27,408 nucleotides of DNA from RGIG8597 sp045133795 (lineage in GTDB: Bacteria > Spirochaetota > GWE2-31-10), in assembly GCA_045133795.1 (NCBI GenBank), contig JBGUUT010000110.1:1-27408 (forward strand), in the 5' to 3' direction. Position numbers and translations under genes: made by a program. Below are positions 15,703-23,872 of this stretch, piece by piece. Positions within the stretch are counted from its first letter, which is position 1; each line of letters opens with the position of its first letter. The notes under the pieces were generated by a model, which did not search any database, was not told the origin of the DNA, and was given only the letters and a program-made list of their open reading frames with translations.

Positions 15703-17721
15703 TTATGATTTATCTTCAGCTGCTAATAAATAAGAATACACATAATAACTTTGCATAACTTTCCTAATATAGTGGCGTGTTTCTTCAATGGGTAACATTT
15801 CATAGCGAGTTTTACTTGGATATTTTTGGTACTGGTATTGCCAACGTTTAGCACGTCCTTGACCGGCATTATATCCTGCAGCAATAAGTTCTTTGTCACT
15901 TACTAAAGTCTGCAAATAAGAAAGGAAATATACACCAAATTGGATATTTTGGTCAGCATTAGTTAAATCTATTTCACGTTGTTTGATATTAAGTTTTGGA
16001 GCTAACCAACGAGCTGTAGCCGGCATTACTTGCATTAGACCTACGGCAGAGGCACTGGATTGAATATCTGCTTTATATCTGCTTTCTTCTCTCATTATCG
16101 CCCATACCAGAGCCGGTTCAACTTTGTATTTTTCAGTCCATTTATAAACACTGTCTTTATAATACAGCGGATATAGATGTTTCAATGTTTCCAAATCAGA
16201 CATTGCAAATGCACTGCCGTAGAGTAACTCTGCGATTTTTACGGCTATTTTTACGGCATTGTAATAATCACCTTTTTCTTCGAGAAAATTACGTACAAAT
16301 GCATATAAATACGCTTGGTCTTTTGCCGGAAGATGACTTGGCGGTACATAATTTTTCATAATGTCATTAAAATTGTATTGTTGAAAATATTTCCATTTTT
16401 CTTTTTCTGCATGAACACCTTTTGAAACATTTTCAGGATAATTAGGGTGATTTTGTTCAACGGAAAAATGTCCTCCGTGATTGCGAAGGTTGGCATATGA
16501 TAAAGGTAGTTTTTCAACTAAGTAATTAGTCCATTTTGTTTCGTCCGGATATATCATTTCAATAAGATAAGCAATAGAACTGACATAAGCATCAGAAAAA
16601 CTGTTTGGATTAAGTATTTCTATTGATGCACGTAATTTCTTTTTTTGTTCCATTGTGAAGTTTTCTAAGATATTACGCAACATTGCAGAAGTTATCAGAT
16701 ATGCATTATAGCGACCGGGAAATTCATTTGTATAAGTGGCTTCGTCTGCAATTGTTTGAGGTTGTGCAAAAGCTGTATTAAAAAAACGTGAAGATTGTAA
16801 TTTGAAACGTTCTTCTGAATGTACCGGAAATTGTTTTTCTAATGTGGGAACAAGATTTCGTACGGCAAAATATCCGATTGAATTTTTTGTAGTTATTGCA
16901 TAAAGACATTCTAAAAAAAGATTTTTATCTTTTTCTTGTAATAAAATTATTGAAAAATCACGTTTCTTCCCGGAGGCGGCACATAATTGTTGTAAGATTT
17001 CACCTTCTTGCAGTGATTTAACTTTTCTTAATGCTTGTCGGATAGAGTAGAGCTCCGGAGGTCTGTTTGCTAACCAAGATGAAAAAATGGAATAATAATA
17101 ATCTTTTGTCTCTTTAAATAATTGTTGAAAGTATGTTATTTCAAGAAATGATTTATTTTCTTTACGCTTTTTGGGATTAGAAACTAAAGACGTAAAATAT
17201 GAAATTATATGTTGGCGATTTTCTTCATATGAAGAACTTTTTGTCAGCTCGATAACTGCCGGAATAAAGTTGATTTTCCCTTCAATCATTTCTATAGATT
17301 TTAACGGAGCTTTTAAATAAAGACTTTCAAGAAGCGGAGCATAACTTAATCCGACGGGAATCCCTTGTTTTTTTATGTACGGTTCAATAAGGTTGGGATT
17401 ATTTTCTTTAAGTGCATAATGAAAATATAAATCAAAAGCTTCTCTGTAAAAGAGGTTGTTTGAATCATTTAAAACTTTCTTTGTAAACTCTAAAGTTGAA
17501 TTATTAAAGCCGTGAGTGATATAAGATTGATATGCGAGAATAAAATATAAGTTTGTGTCAGAAAACAGAACTTCTTCGGGAGTATCTTTTACTTTATCTA
17601 ATAATAAACACAGAGCTTCATTACTTTGCGGAAACTCTGTGTTTAATGTAATTTTCTTTTCTGTATGAAAACATGAAAATAAAGTAATGCATACTAAGAT
17701 AAGAAAAAATATTTTGGGCAC
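15703..17721 (-). CDS. Slt-type soluble lytic murein transglycosylase, probable lipoprotein
   Basis: A protein of 672 residues from a GTG at 17721. This start follows AAGGTAAGG at ideal spacing and lies 7 bases after the upstream stop; the longer frame from a TTG at 17757 would overlap that gene by 29 bp and has no ribosome site. From the GTG the protein opens with a short hydrophobic signal and L-F-S-C (C17), a plausible spirochaetal lipobox. The long helical middle is like the superhelical domain of Slt70. The C-terminal SLT domain (about 520-655) carries the catalytic Glu (about E546) in MREESRY, then SASAVGLMQVMPATA and AAGYNAGQGRAKRW. Such enzymes cleave the MurNAc-GlcNAc bond with 1,6-anhydro formation. 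It acts on peptidoglycan from the envelope side. Confidence 0.9.
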   Translation of the reverse strand: MPKIFFLILVCITLFSCFHTEKKITLNTEFPQSNEALCLLLDKVKDTPEEVLFSDTNLYFILAYQSYITHGFNNSTLEFTKKVLNDSNNLFYREAFDLYFHYALKENNPNLIEPYIKKQGIPVGLSYAPLLESLYLKAPLKSIEMIEGKINFIPAVIELTKSSSYEENRQHIISYFTSLVSNPKKRKENKSFLEITYFQQLFKETKDYYYSIFSSWLANRPPELYSIRQALRKVKSLQEGEILQQLCAASGKKRDFSIILLQEKDKNLFLECLYAITTKNSIGYFAVRNLVPTLEKQFPVHSEERFKLQSSRFFNTAFAQPQTIADEATYTNEFPGRYNAYLITSAMLRNILENFTMEQKKKLRASIEILNPNSFSDAYVSSIAYLIEMIYPDETKWTNYLVEKLPLSYANLRNHGGHFSVEQNHPNYPENVSKGVHAEKEKWKYFQQYNFNDIMKNYVPPSHLPAKDQAYLYAFVRNFLEEKGDYYNAVKIAVKIAELLYGSAFAMSDLETLKHLYPLYYKDSVYKWTEKYKVEPALVWAIMREESRYKADIQSSASAVGLMQVMPATARWLAPKLNIKQREIDLTNADQNIQFGVYFLSYLQTLVSDKELIAAGYNAGQGRAKRWQYQYQKYPSKTRYEMLPIEETRHYIRKVMQSYYVYSYLLAAEDKS

Positions 17722-17728
17722 GAAAACC

Positions 17729-19231
17729 TTACCTTGTTTCTTTGTCAATTTTATCAAATAAGTATTGCTGTCCTAAAATATCAGAACATGTAACGAAAGA
17801 TGTTATAGTTACACCGACAATTCCCGGAAAGATTAAAGATTGACCGGTATAATAAAAACCATCCAGTTTTGTTTTAGCTCTTATAGGAGCTCTCATTTGT
17901 TCCATGTTGTGTTTAATTCCGAAAATAGAACCTTGAGGACTGTTGGTAAAATGCTCATTTGTAAGCGGAGTAGAAGAGTCTACAAAATCGACTTTTCCTA
18001 CAATCTCCGGAATATGAGATTCTAATTGTTGCATTACATTTTCTTGGATTTTAGCTTTAAAATCTTTGTATTCTTGAGGTCGTTTTCCGAATTTACTGTC
18101 ACTCCATTGTTGATAGTTGTTGTAAGTATCTACAGAAATTGTCTCAATTAAATCTTTTCCGTCCGGAGTTCTGCCCAGACGAGCTGTAGGTACAGTAAAA
18201 TACATAAAACTGTCTTTAGGTAAAGCAGATGCCGGATTTTTGTATATATCATCTATATTGTATGACGGGAAATATAATACATCATGTTTGTAATGGGACA
18301 AATCTGCACTTGTTGCAATATATCCGCCGAAATGGCTTGATGTATTTTCCATTTCCATGATTCTGTTTGTATAAGCTGCACGGAATGGATTTTCATCAAA
18401 CATTGAAAATGCCAGCTTAGGATTAGCAGAGAAAATTATAGAATCACATTCGTAATAATCTTCATCTTCAGTGACAACACCGCGGATTTTCTTGTTTTCT
18501 GTTTTTATTTTTACAACCTTTTTTCTGAATGCGATTTCACCGCCGTTTTCTTTTAAACTTTCAGCTAATGCATTACATAATGCATCACCGCCGCCTTTTA
18601 TGTCGGTTGTAGATGAATAAAGTGCATTAAAGAAAATTGCGTGAGTTCCTAACGGTGTTTCTGACGGAGGAACTCCGTATAAATACGAATGAGCTAAAAG
18701 TACTGCTTTTAGTTTTTCACTGGCACCGATAGAATTAAGAAAATCCATTACGGAAACTTCAAAAGAAGCGTGTTCTTTGTCTAAATCACCGATATGGTCT
18801 CGATTGAAATAAACAAAATAACGTTTTAATTCAGTGATTTTCTTCAAGAATAAATCAATGGCTTTCTTTTCATCAGGAAAAGTTTTATTTAATAATTCTT
18901 GTAAAGAATCTATTCCGGAATGCAAATCTAAGTGAAAATCCGGGAAACGTAATGAATGAAAGTGTTCTCTGTTGTAAGGAACAAGCTCGATTTTATCTAA
19001 TACTCCCAAATATTGCCAATACATTTGCAATATTTGAGAACTTCCTAATTCCGGAGAAAAATGAAAACCTGTTTCAAATTGCCAGCCGTGACGTTTAAAT
19101 GAGTGTAAATATCCGCCCGGTTTAAAATGCTGCTCTAACACAAGAACTTTTTTATTTTCCTTTGCCAGAATAATAGCAGCACATAAACCGCCCAGACCAC
19201 TTCCAATTATAACAAAATCGTATTTTTTCAT
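17729..19231 (-). CDS. FAD-dependent oxidoreductase, CrtI/retinol-saturase-like
   Basis: A protein of 500 residues. The dinucleotide-binding Rossmann motif is GSGLGG (10-15) with E33 of LVLEQH binding ribose, followed by PGGYLHSFKRHGWQFETGFH, typical of the phytoene desaturase/carotene isomerase/RetSat group. The C-terminal FAD-binding end DGFYYTGQSLIFPGIVGVT is also characteristic. Family members desaturate, isomerise or saturate conjugated polyenes; which reaction applies here cannot be told. No phytoene synthase or other carotenoid gene is nearby. It sits 16 bp after a fabF-like gene and 7 bp before slt, so an acyl or polyene substrate made by the KAS is a reasonable inference. AGGA lies eight bases before the ATG. 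Confidence 0.88.
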   Translation of the reverse strand: MKKYDFVIIGSGLGGLCAAIILAKENKKVLVLEQHFKPGGYLHSFKRHGWQFETGFHFSPELGSSQILQMYWQYLGVLDKIELVPYNREHFHSLRFPDFHLDLHSGIDSLQELLNKTFPDEKKAIDLFLKKITELKRYFVYFNRDHIGDLDKEHASFEVSVMDFLNSIGASEKLKAVLLAHSYLYGVPPSETPLGTHAIFFNALYSSTTDIKGGGDALCNALAESLKENGGEIAFRKKVVKIKTENKKIRGVVTEDEDYYECDSIIFSANPKLAFSMFDENPFRAAYTNRIMEMENTSSHFGGYIATSADLSHYKHDVLYFPSYNIDDIYKNPASALPKDSFMYFTVPTARLGRTPDGKDLIETISVDTYNNYQQWSDSKFGKRPQEYKDFKAKIQENVMQQLESHIPEIVGKVDFVDSSTPLTNEHFTNSPQGSIFGIKHNMEQMRAPIRAKTKLDGFYYTGQSLIFPGIVGVTITSFVTCSDILGQQYLFDKIDKETR

Positions 19232-19247
19232 TAAACAATCCTATTTA

Positions 19248-20474
19248 TTATTTTACTGAACGCAAGATTAAGGCAGCATTAGTTCCGCCGAAACCAAAAG
19301 AATTTGATAAAATAATTTCAGGACGTTCATGAATGATTTTATTTGTAATATTAATTTTTGAAGTGTATTCATCACCTTCTTCAAAATTGATATTTGGAGC
19401 AATAAAACCGTCACGCATCATTAAAGTTGAGTAAATAAGCTCACTGGCTCCAGCCATCCAGCATTCATGTCCTGTCATAGATTTAGTAGAAGAAACATAA
19501 GGGCGATTACCGAATACATTAGATATAGCCCAAGCTTCCATTTTGTCTCCACGTGGAGTAGATGTTGCGTGAGCATTAATATATTGGATTTCTTCCGGTC
19601 TCATATTAGCTTTTCTCAGAGCTTTTTCCATAACTTGCTGTGCTCCGATTCCGTTTGGTGCAGACATATCGTCTCCGTCGGCACCGAATGCATAAGAAAC
19701 AACCTCTGCATAAATTTTTGCACCTCTTGCTAATGCTAAATCCATTCTTTCCAAGATAACACAAGCGGCACCTCCGGAAGGAATAAGTCCGTCACGGTCT
19801 TTATCAAACGGGCGAGATGCTTTTAAAGGATTTTCAAGATTTGTAGTAAATGCGTTTAATGCATCGAAACTTGCCATAACATGGTAGTTAATTTCTTGAG
19901 CACCTCCGGCAATTACACGCTCTTGGTCTCCGTTACGAATTAATTCGGCAGCTTGACCGATTGCGTGAGAACCTGAAGCACAGGCTCCGGCAAGTGACCA
20001 GTTTGCCCCTTTTGTATGGAAAATAGTAGAAAGGTTCATTGTAACTGTAGAGTTCATAATTTGAAAGATAGAACCGGAACCGATATTTTTAGAATCTTTT
20101 TCTTCCATTAAAACTTTTGTTGCTAAATATGAGGCTTCAGCTATTGAGTCGTGTCCGAAGATTACACCGGTTTCGGTAGATTCAATTTCTTCTTGTTTAA
20201 GGTTAGAATCTTTAATAGCTTGTTCTGCAGCTGCGTAAGCCCAAACAGTTGACGGAGCCATTGTTTTTCTTCGTTTTCTGTCTAAATAATTTTTAGGTTC
20301 AAAGTTTTTTATAGTTCCCGTTAAAGGACTTCTCATACCGACTGCGGTTCTTTCAGGATCTATTTCGTATCCGGGGATTCCGTTTTGTAATGATTTGCTT
20401 ACATCGTCTAATGTATTTCCCAAACAAGAAATAATTCCCATTCCTGTTATAACAACTCTATTTTTTTCGTTCAT
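19248..20474 (-). CDS. Beta-ketoacyl-ACP synthase II-like (FabF/FabB family)
   Basis: A thiolase-fold condensing enzyme of 408 residues that extends an acyl chain with malonyl-ACP. The Cys-His-His triad is complete: C165 in LAGACASGSHAIG, H302 in INAHATSTPRGD and H336 in KSMTGHECWMAGASE, with K331 and the C-terminal GFGGTNAAL. The H336 segment departs from the E. coli FabF form (TGHLLGAAG) and, as far as I recall, matches a subgroup from Bacteroidetes and specialised lipid or aryl-polyene-type loci; this needs a tree. The N terminus (NRVVITGMGIISCLGN) is canonical. GGAG lies eight bases before the ATG. It begins the leftward run fabF-oxidoreductase-slt-rfbCD, just after a terminator. Confidence 0.92.
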   Translation of the reverse strand: MNEKNRVVITGMGIISCLGNTLDDVSKSLQNGIPGYEIDPERTAVGMRSPLTGTIKNFEPKNYLDRKRRKTMAPSTVWAYAAAEQAIKDSNLKQEEIESTETGVIFGHDSIAEASYLATKVLMEEKDSKNIGSGSIFQIMNSTVTMNLSTIFHTKGANWSLAGACASGSHAIGQAAELIRNGDQERVIAGGAQEINYHVMASFDALNAFTTNLENPLKASRPFDKDRDGLIPSGGAACVILERMDLALARGAKIYAEVVSYAFGADGDDMSAPNGIGAQQVMEKALRKANMRPEEIQYINAHATSTPRGDKMEAWAISNVFGNRPYVSSTKSMTGHECWMAGASELIYSTLMMRDGFIAPNINFEEGDEYTSKINITNKIIHERPEIILSNSFGFGGTNAALILRSVK

Positions 20475-20515
20475 TCTATAGCTCCGTTTTATATTTATAT
20501 AGTTATGTCTTTTTT

Positions 20516-20548
20516 AAAAAAAACGTCTCTATGTTAAATCAGAGACGT
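20516..20548 (-). terminator. Rho-independent terminator after fabG
   Basis: On the minus strand a perfect 8-bp stem (ACGTCTCT with AGAGACGT, plus-strand 20541-20548 and 20523-20530), a 10-base loop, and eight T read from the A-run at 20516-20523. It starts 24 bp past the fabG stop and ends 42 bp before the fabF start, so it separates the two. Confidence 0.88.
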
Positions 20549-20571
20549 CTCATATTTACAAAATATATTTT

Positions 20572-21306
20572 CTAAGTAAGAACTCCACCATTTACGGCGA
20601 TTACTTGTCCTTGAATATAACTTGCTTTTTCACTGATGAGAAATTCGGTAACATTAGCTATATCCTCAACCGTTCCGATTCTTCGCATAGGAACTTGTTT
20701 TTTTATTTCGTTAAAATGTTCTCTCATATCACTGATAAGCTCGGTATCAATATAACCGGGTGCAATTATGTTAACATTGATATTTCTTCTCCCCATTTCA
20801 ACTGCTAAAGATTTTGCAGCTCCGATAATACCGAATTTTGAGGCACAGTAGTTTACTTGTCCCGGCATACCTGTCAAACCACCAGTGGAACTGATAACAA
20901 CGATTTTTCCCCATTTATTAGTAAACATTCTTTCTACGATAGGGCGTGTAATATAATAGAAACTTTTTAAGTTAACGTCGATAACTTGTTCCCATTGGTT
21001 CTCTTCCATTTTAATGAGTAAAGAATCAGCAGTAGTTCCGGCATTTACAATCAAAACATCGATAGCACCGTTATCTTGCAATTCTTTTTCAATTGTAGTT
21101 TTTGTTTTTTCAAAATCAGCAATATCAAATTGTAAAAGGGTACAGTTTACACCTAAAGCTTCAATTTCTTTTTTAGTTGCTTCTGCGGCTTCTTTATTGC
21201 CTCTGTAGTTGATTATTACATCAAAACCGTTTCTGGCTAACATTAAGCTTATGCCTTTTCCGATTCCGCGACTCCCCCCAGTAACTAATGCTCTTTTTCT
21301 CTCCAT
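20572..21306 (-). CDS. fabG: 3-oxoacyl-ACP reductase-like short-chain dehydrogenase (FabG)
   Basis: A protein of 244 residues, usual for FabG, which reduces beta-ketoacyl-ACP with NADPH. Landmarks are TGGSRGIGKG at 9-18, the NAG motif at 88-90, N112 in DVNLKSF, the catalytic S140, Y153 and K157 (YCASK), and the PGYIDTEL loop at 183-190. The ATG at 21306 has GGAG seven bases upstream; a TTG at 21318 in frame is not needed. It lies between the pyrI terminator and its own terminator, so it appears to be a single-gene unit. Other SDRs share these motifs, but the neighbouring KAS and ACP support an acyl-ACP substrate. Confidence 0.88.
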   Translation of the reverse strand: MERKRALVTGGSRGIGKGISLMLARNGFDVIINYRGNKEAAEATKKEIEALGVNCTLLQFDIADFEKTKTTIEKELQDNGAIDVLIVNAGTTADSLLIKMEENQWEQVIDVNLKSFYYITRPIVERMFTNKWGKIVVISSTGGLTGMPGQVNYCASKFGIIGAAKSLAVEMGRRNINVNIIAPGYIDTELISDMREHFNEIKKQVPMRRIGTVEDIANVTEFLISEKASYIQGQVIAVNGGVLT

Positions 21307-21339
21307 TTTACACTCCAATTTTTTTATTAATGGCTGTTT

Positions 21340-21368
21340 AATTTGAAATATTTTAAGTCTTATGTCAA
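21340..21368 (-). promoter_or_regulatory. Candidate promoter for fabG
   Basis: On the minus strand a consensus -35 (TTGACA, plus-strand 21363-21368) is followed after 17 bp by CAAATT (21340-21345), a weak -10. It lies between the pyrI terminator and the fabG ribosome site, where a promoter is expected. Confidence 0.35.
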
Positions 21369-21382
21369 TAATTGAAGGATAG

Positions 21383-21408
21383 AAAAACGCAAAAAATACA
21401 GCGTTTTT
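21383..21408 (-). terminator. Hairpin terminator after pyrI
   Basis: On the minus strand an AAAAACGC stem (21401-21408) pairs with GCGTTTTT (21383-21390) across a 10-base T-rich loop, 4 bp past the pyrI stop. The U-run is the distal part of the stem, as in A-tract/T-tract terminators. Confidence 0.6.
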
Positions 21409-21411
21409 TAT

Positions 21412-21879
21412 TTACTTCATCAAGTCAATTGTAATTTCAGTTTCTCGTTCGCAATAATAACATCGTCCGATAGCTGTTTTGTCGTCGATTTTCTTTATAA
21501 AGAATTTCGACTGGCAATCATTATATTTATTTGTAATACATGTCGGATTAGGACATTTTAGAATGTCAGATACTTCTTTTGGCATTTCCAAAAGACGCTT
21601 TTCTATAACATTTCCGTCTTTTATAATATTAATAGTTGCTGTCGGTGAAAGCAATGCAATTAAATCCGTTTCTTTTTTTGATAATGAAACATTTTCGACC
21701 TTTATAATGTCTTTTTTGCCGGTTCTTTTAGAATCGAAATTCATTCCGATTGAAAGGATTCCGTCATTTTGTTGTAACTTTAAGATTTCTATAATCTTTA
21801 ATGCCAGCGGCGATTTTATATGATCAATAACAGTTCCGTTTTCAATCTTAAAAACTTTATAAGCACGTTCATTTGTCAT
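21412..21879 (-). CDS. pyrI: Aspartate carbamoyltransferase regulatory subunit
   Basis: A protein of 155 residues, standard length. PyrI binds nucleotide effectors (CTP, ATP) and holds the PyrB trimers together. The N-terminal allosteric domain (about 1-100) is followed by a zinc domain with C109, C114, C140 and C143 in the family pattern CPNPTCITN ... CYYC. The start overlaps the pyrB stop (ATGA at 21876-21879), so equal synthesis by coupling is likely. The presence of PyrI predicts an E. coli-type allosteric dodecamer, feedback-controlled at the protein level; no attenuator or PyrR-type leader is seen upstream of pyrB. Confidence 0.94.
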   Translation of the reverse strand: MTNERAYKVFKIENGTVIDHIKSPLALKIIEILKLQQNDGILSIGMNFDSKRTGKKDIIKVENVSLSKKETDLIALLSPTATINIIKDGNVIEKRLLEMPKEVSDILKCPNPTCITNKYNDCQSKFFIKKIDDKTAIGRCYYCERETEITIDLMK

Positions 21880-22793
21880 TGTATTACTCCTGTAACCAAT
21901 CCTAATAATGCTTGTCTTACAAATATTCCGTTATGGGCTTGTTCAAAATAAACAGCATTAGGCAATTTGTCTACTTCTTGTGTGATTTCATCAACCTTCG
22001 GTAATGGATGCATGATTTTTGTGTGTGCCGATAACATGTTCATTGTTTCTAATGTAACTCGATATGAACCGGAAGCTTTTTCGTATTCTAAAGGGTCTCC
22101 GAATCGTTCTCTTTGCAATCTTGTAACATAGAGAATATCAAGCTTTTTCCCGATATCTTTCAGTGAATCGACTTCTGTAAATTGTATGCCCAAATCAGAC
22201 AAATATTTTTTATTATAAGTAGGCATTTGCAGAAGTTTAGGTGAAATAAAATAAAGATTGACATTATAATTTGCTAACGCCATAGAAAGTGAATGTACCG
22301 TACGTCCGTATTTTAAATCACCGAACAGACCGATATTAAGATTTTCGATATGTCCGAATTGCTCTTTTATCGTGAATAAATCAAGTAAAGTTTGTGTCGG
22401 ATGTTGATTGGCACCGTCACCGGCATTAATAATCGGAACTTTTGATACTTCACTGGCAGCACGAGCCGCACCTTCAAGATTGTGACGCATCGCAATGACA
22501 TCACAATAACCGCATACCGTTCTGATTGTATCTTTCAAAGATTCACCTTTTTGTACGGAAGAATTGGTTGCGTCTGCAAAACCTATGTAATTCCCTCCTG
22601 CAAGTGTTATGGCAGCTTCAAAAGAAAGACGAGTTCTTGTTGACGGTTCAAAAAATAATGTAGCTAAAACTTTATTTTTAAGAATTTGCTGATCTTTATT
22701 ATTTTTTAAAATTGCGGCTTTTGCCAGGATATAATCAAGCTCAGCTCTTGACATATCCCTAATCGAGATGATGTGTTTATTTTTAAAATTCAT
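21876..22793 (-). CDS. pyrB: Aspartate carbamoyltransferase catalytic subunit
   Basis: A protein of 305 residues, the usual catalytic-chain length, for the first committed step of pyrimidine synthesis (carbamoyl phosphate + aspartate). The carbamoyl-phosphate loop is FFEPSTRTRLSFE (STRTR at 51-55), with VQKGESLKDT carrying the Lys of the 80s loop contributed by the neighbouring chain, then AMRHNLEG, DGANQHPTQTLLDL, and MHPLPKVDEI near the C terminus. AGAGG lies about ten bases before the ATG. It is followed by pyrI in a coupled pair and preceded, 27 bp away, by a sigma-like gene on the same strand. Confidence 0.95.
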   Translation of the reverse strand: MNFKNKHIISIRDMSRAELDYILAKAAILKNNKDQQILKNKVLATLFFEPSTRTRLSFEAAITLAGGNYIGFADATNSSVQKGESLKDTIRTVCGYCDVIAMRHNLEGAARAASEVSKVPIINAGDGANQHPTQTLLDLFTIKEQFGHIENLNIGLFGDLKYGRTVHSLSMALANYNVNLYFISPKLLQMPTYNKKYLSDLGIQFTEVDSLKDIGKKLDILYVTRLQRERFGDPLEYEKASGSYRVTLETMNMLSAHTKIMHPLPKVDEITQEVDKLPNAVYFEQAHNGIFVRQALLGLVTGVIQ

Positions 22794-22820
22794 GTGAATC
22801 TAACCTCTCGAACAATAATA

Positions 22821-23705
22821 TTAAATTTTATTGTCTTCATTGTCACCTGTAGGGAATAAAACAATTTCTATCTTTTGGGTGGCAAGTTTTTTCTTTGCAC
22901 GCATTAATAAAGATGAAACGGTACTATTTTTTATATTCATTTCTTTGGCAAGCCATTTATTGCTTCTGCACATATTAAAATTCTCAAGAAGCTCCAGTTT
23001 GCTTTTTCTGGCTTGTTTTATTTTGTTGATTCTTTTCGTGATTTTTTCGTGAAGTTCTGTGTTCTTACATTTGAAAAGTAATCTTTCCAATCTGAGAATA
23101 TTTAATTGATTTTTATGTATTCGTTCTTCTAAAAGTTCAAAAAGTTGAAATTTTTTCAATAGAGCCGGGTCTTCGGAATCTGCAAAACAGAAATTGGAGA
23201 ATTTTAAAATTATGATTTTCTTTTCTTTCGTTGAAAGCGGAGAGTTTAAGATTGTGTTTATAAAATCATAGCATTTTTCATTTTCTTCATCATTTTCATA
23301 TTTGATGTTGTTTTCTGCGACAAAATATTCTTTTTCCTTTTTTTCATCAATGATTTCTTCGTGTAATTTGCGTGCATTTTTCCTTCTTTTCAATTTAATA
23401 AACAGTCTGAGATTTCTGTTTAGTATTAATGAAAACCATGTAATAAATTTACAATTGTTTTTTGGTACGTATACAGAGAAGATTTGGTCAAACTTTGATA
23501 AAATGAAAATATAGAAATCGTGATGGAAATCAGTGTCGTAGATTTTGAAAAATTGCGGATAGTGTACTGTGAGTGGACTTAAAGCAGATATTAATTGTCG
23601 TTTTACTGCGGGAGATTTATTTATTTTAAATCTGGCTGCTAATTTTTTCATTGTTTTGTCTTTTTTTTCTAATTCTCGGTATATGGATGTGTCATAATTT
23701 TTCAT
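22821..23705 (-). CDS. Divergent sigma-70-family-like protein
   Basis: A basic protein of 294 residues. Residues ~60-110 (FHHDFYIFILSKFDQIF ... CKFITWFSLILNRNLRLFIK) look like sigma region 2, in which helices 2.1-2.2 bind the polymerase clamp. The C-terminal ~45 residues hold a helix-turn-helix (NKWLAKEMNIKNSTVSSLLMRAKKKL) in the style of region 4.2. Between them lies a long charged helical linker (~115-245), much longer than in ECF sigma factors. The N terminus is Lys-rich. No anti-sigma gene is adjacent. AGAGG is six bases before the ATG. pyrB follows 27 bp downstream, so pyrBI may be co-transcribed with it. A DNA-binding protein that merely resembles sigma is the alternative. Confidence 0.6.
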   Translation of the reverse strand: MKNYDTSIYRELEKKDKTMKKLAARFKINKSPAVKRQLISALSPLTVHYPQFFKIYDTDFHHDFYIFILSKFDQIFSVYVPKNNCKFITWFSLILNRNLRLFIKLKRRKNARKLHEEIIDEKKEKEYFVAENNIKYENDEENEKCYDFINTILNSPLSTKEKKIIILKFSNFCFADSEDPALLKKFQLFELLEERIHKNQLNILRLERLLFKCKNTELHEKITKRINKIKQARKSKLELLENFNMCRSNKWLAKEMNIKNSTVSSLLMRAKKKLATQKIEIVLFPTGDNEDNKI

Positions 23706-23810
23706 AGAAACCTCTTTTTTTATTAATTTTTTTATTTGTATTAGAATGGTGTAAGTGTGAGATGATTTATTTTTGACAAAAATTTTACTAATTAAGAGAT
23801 GTGTCTCTTT

Positions 23811-23838
23811 TTGAAAAAAAGACTTTTTGGTTTATACT
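23811..23838 (+). promoter_or_regulatory. Promoter for ligA
   Basis: TTGAAA at 23811-23816, a 16-bp spacer and TATACT at 23833-23838 form a near-consensus sigma-70-type promoter; the start would be near 23845, leaving a leader of about 28 bases. A short hairpin (AAGAGA/TCTCTT, 23794-23809) sits just upstream of the -35 and could bind a protein, or be chance. Confidence 0.65.
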
Positions 23839-23872
23839 GTCAGCTTTGTGATACAACGAGGGAAAAAATAAA

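Noticed and set aside
17722..17757. Longer Slt form from a TTG at 17757
   Set aside because: It lacks a ribosome site and overlaps the upstream gene by 29 bp; the GTG at 17721 has AAGGTAAGG at good spacing and opens a lipoprotein signal peptide.
17729..19231. Carotenoid biosynthesis locus
   Set aside because: The FAD oxidoreductase fits the CrtI/RetSat group, but no phytoene synthase, GGPP synthase or cyclase gene is present, so a carotenoid pathway cannot be supported.
22794..22820. PyrR-type or CTP-sensing attenuator before pyrB
   Set aside because: The gap to the upstream sigma-like gene is only 27 bp and contains no hairpin with a T-tract or leader peptide.
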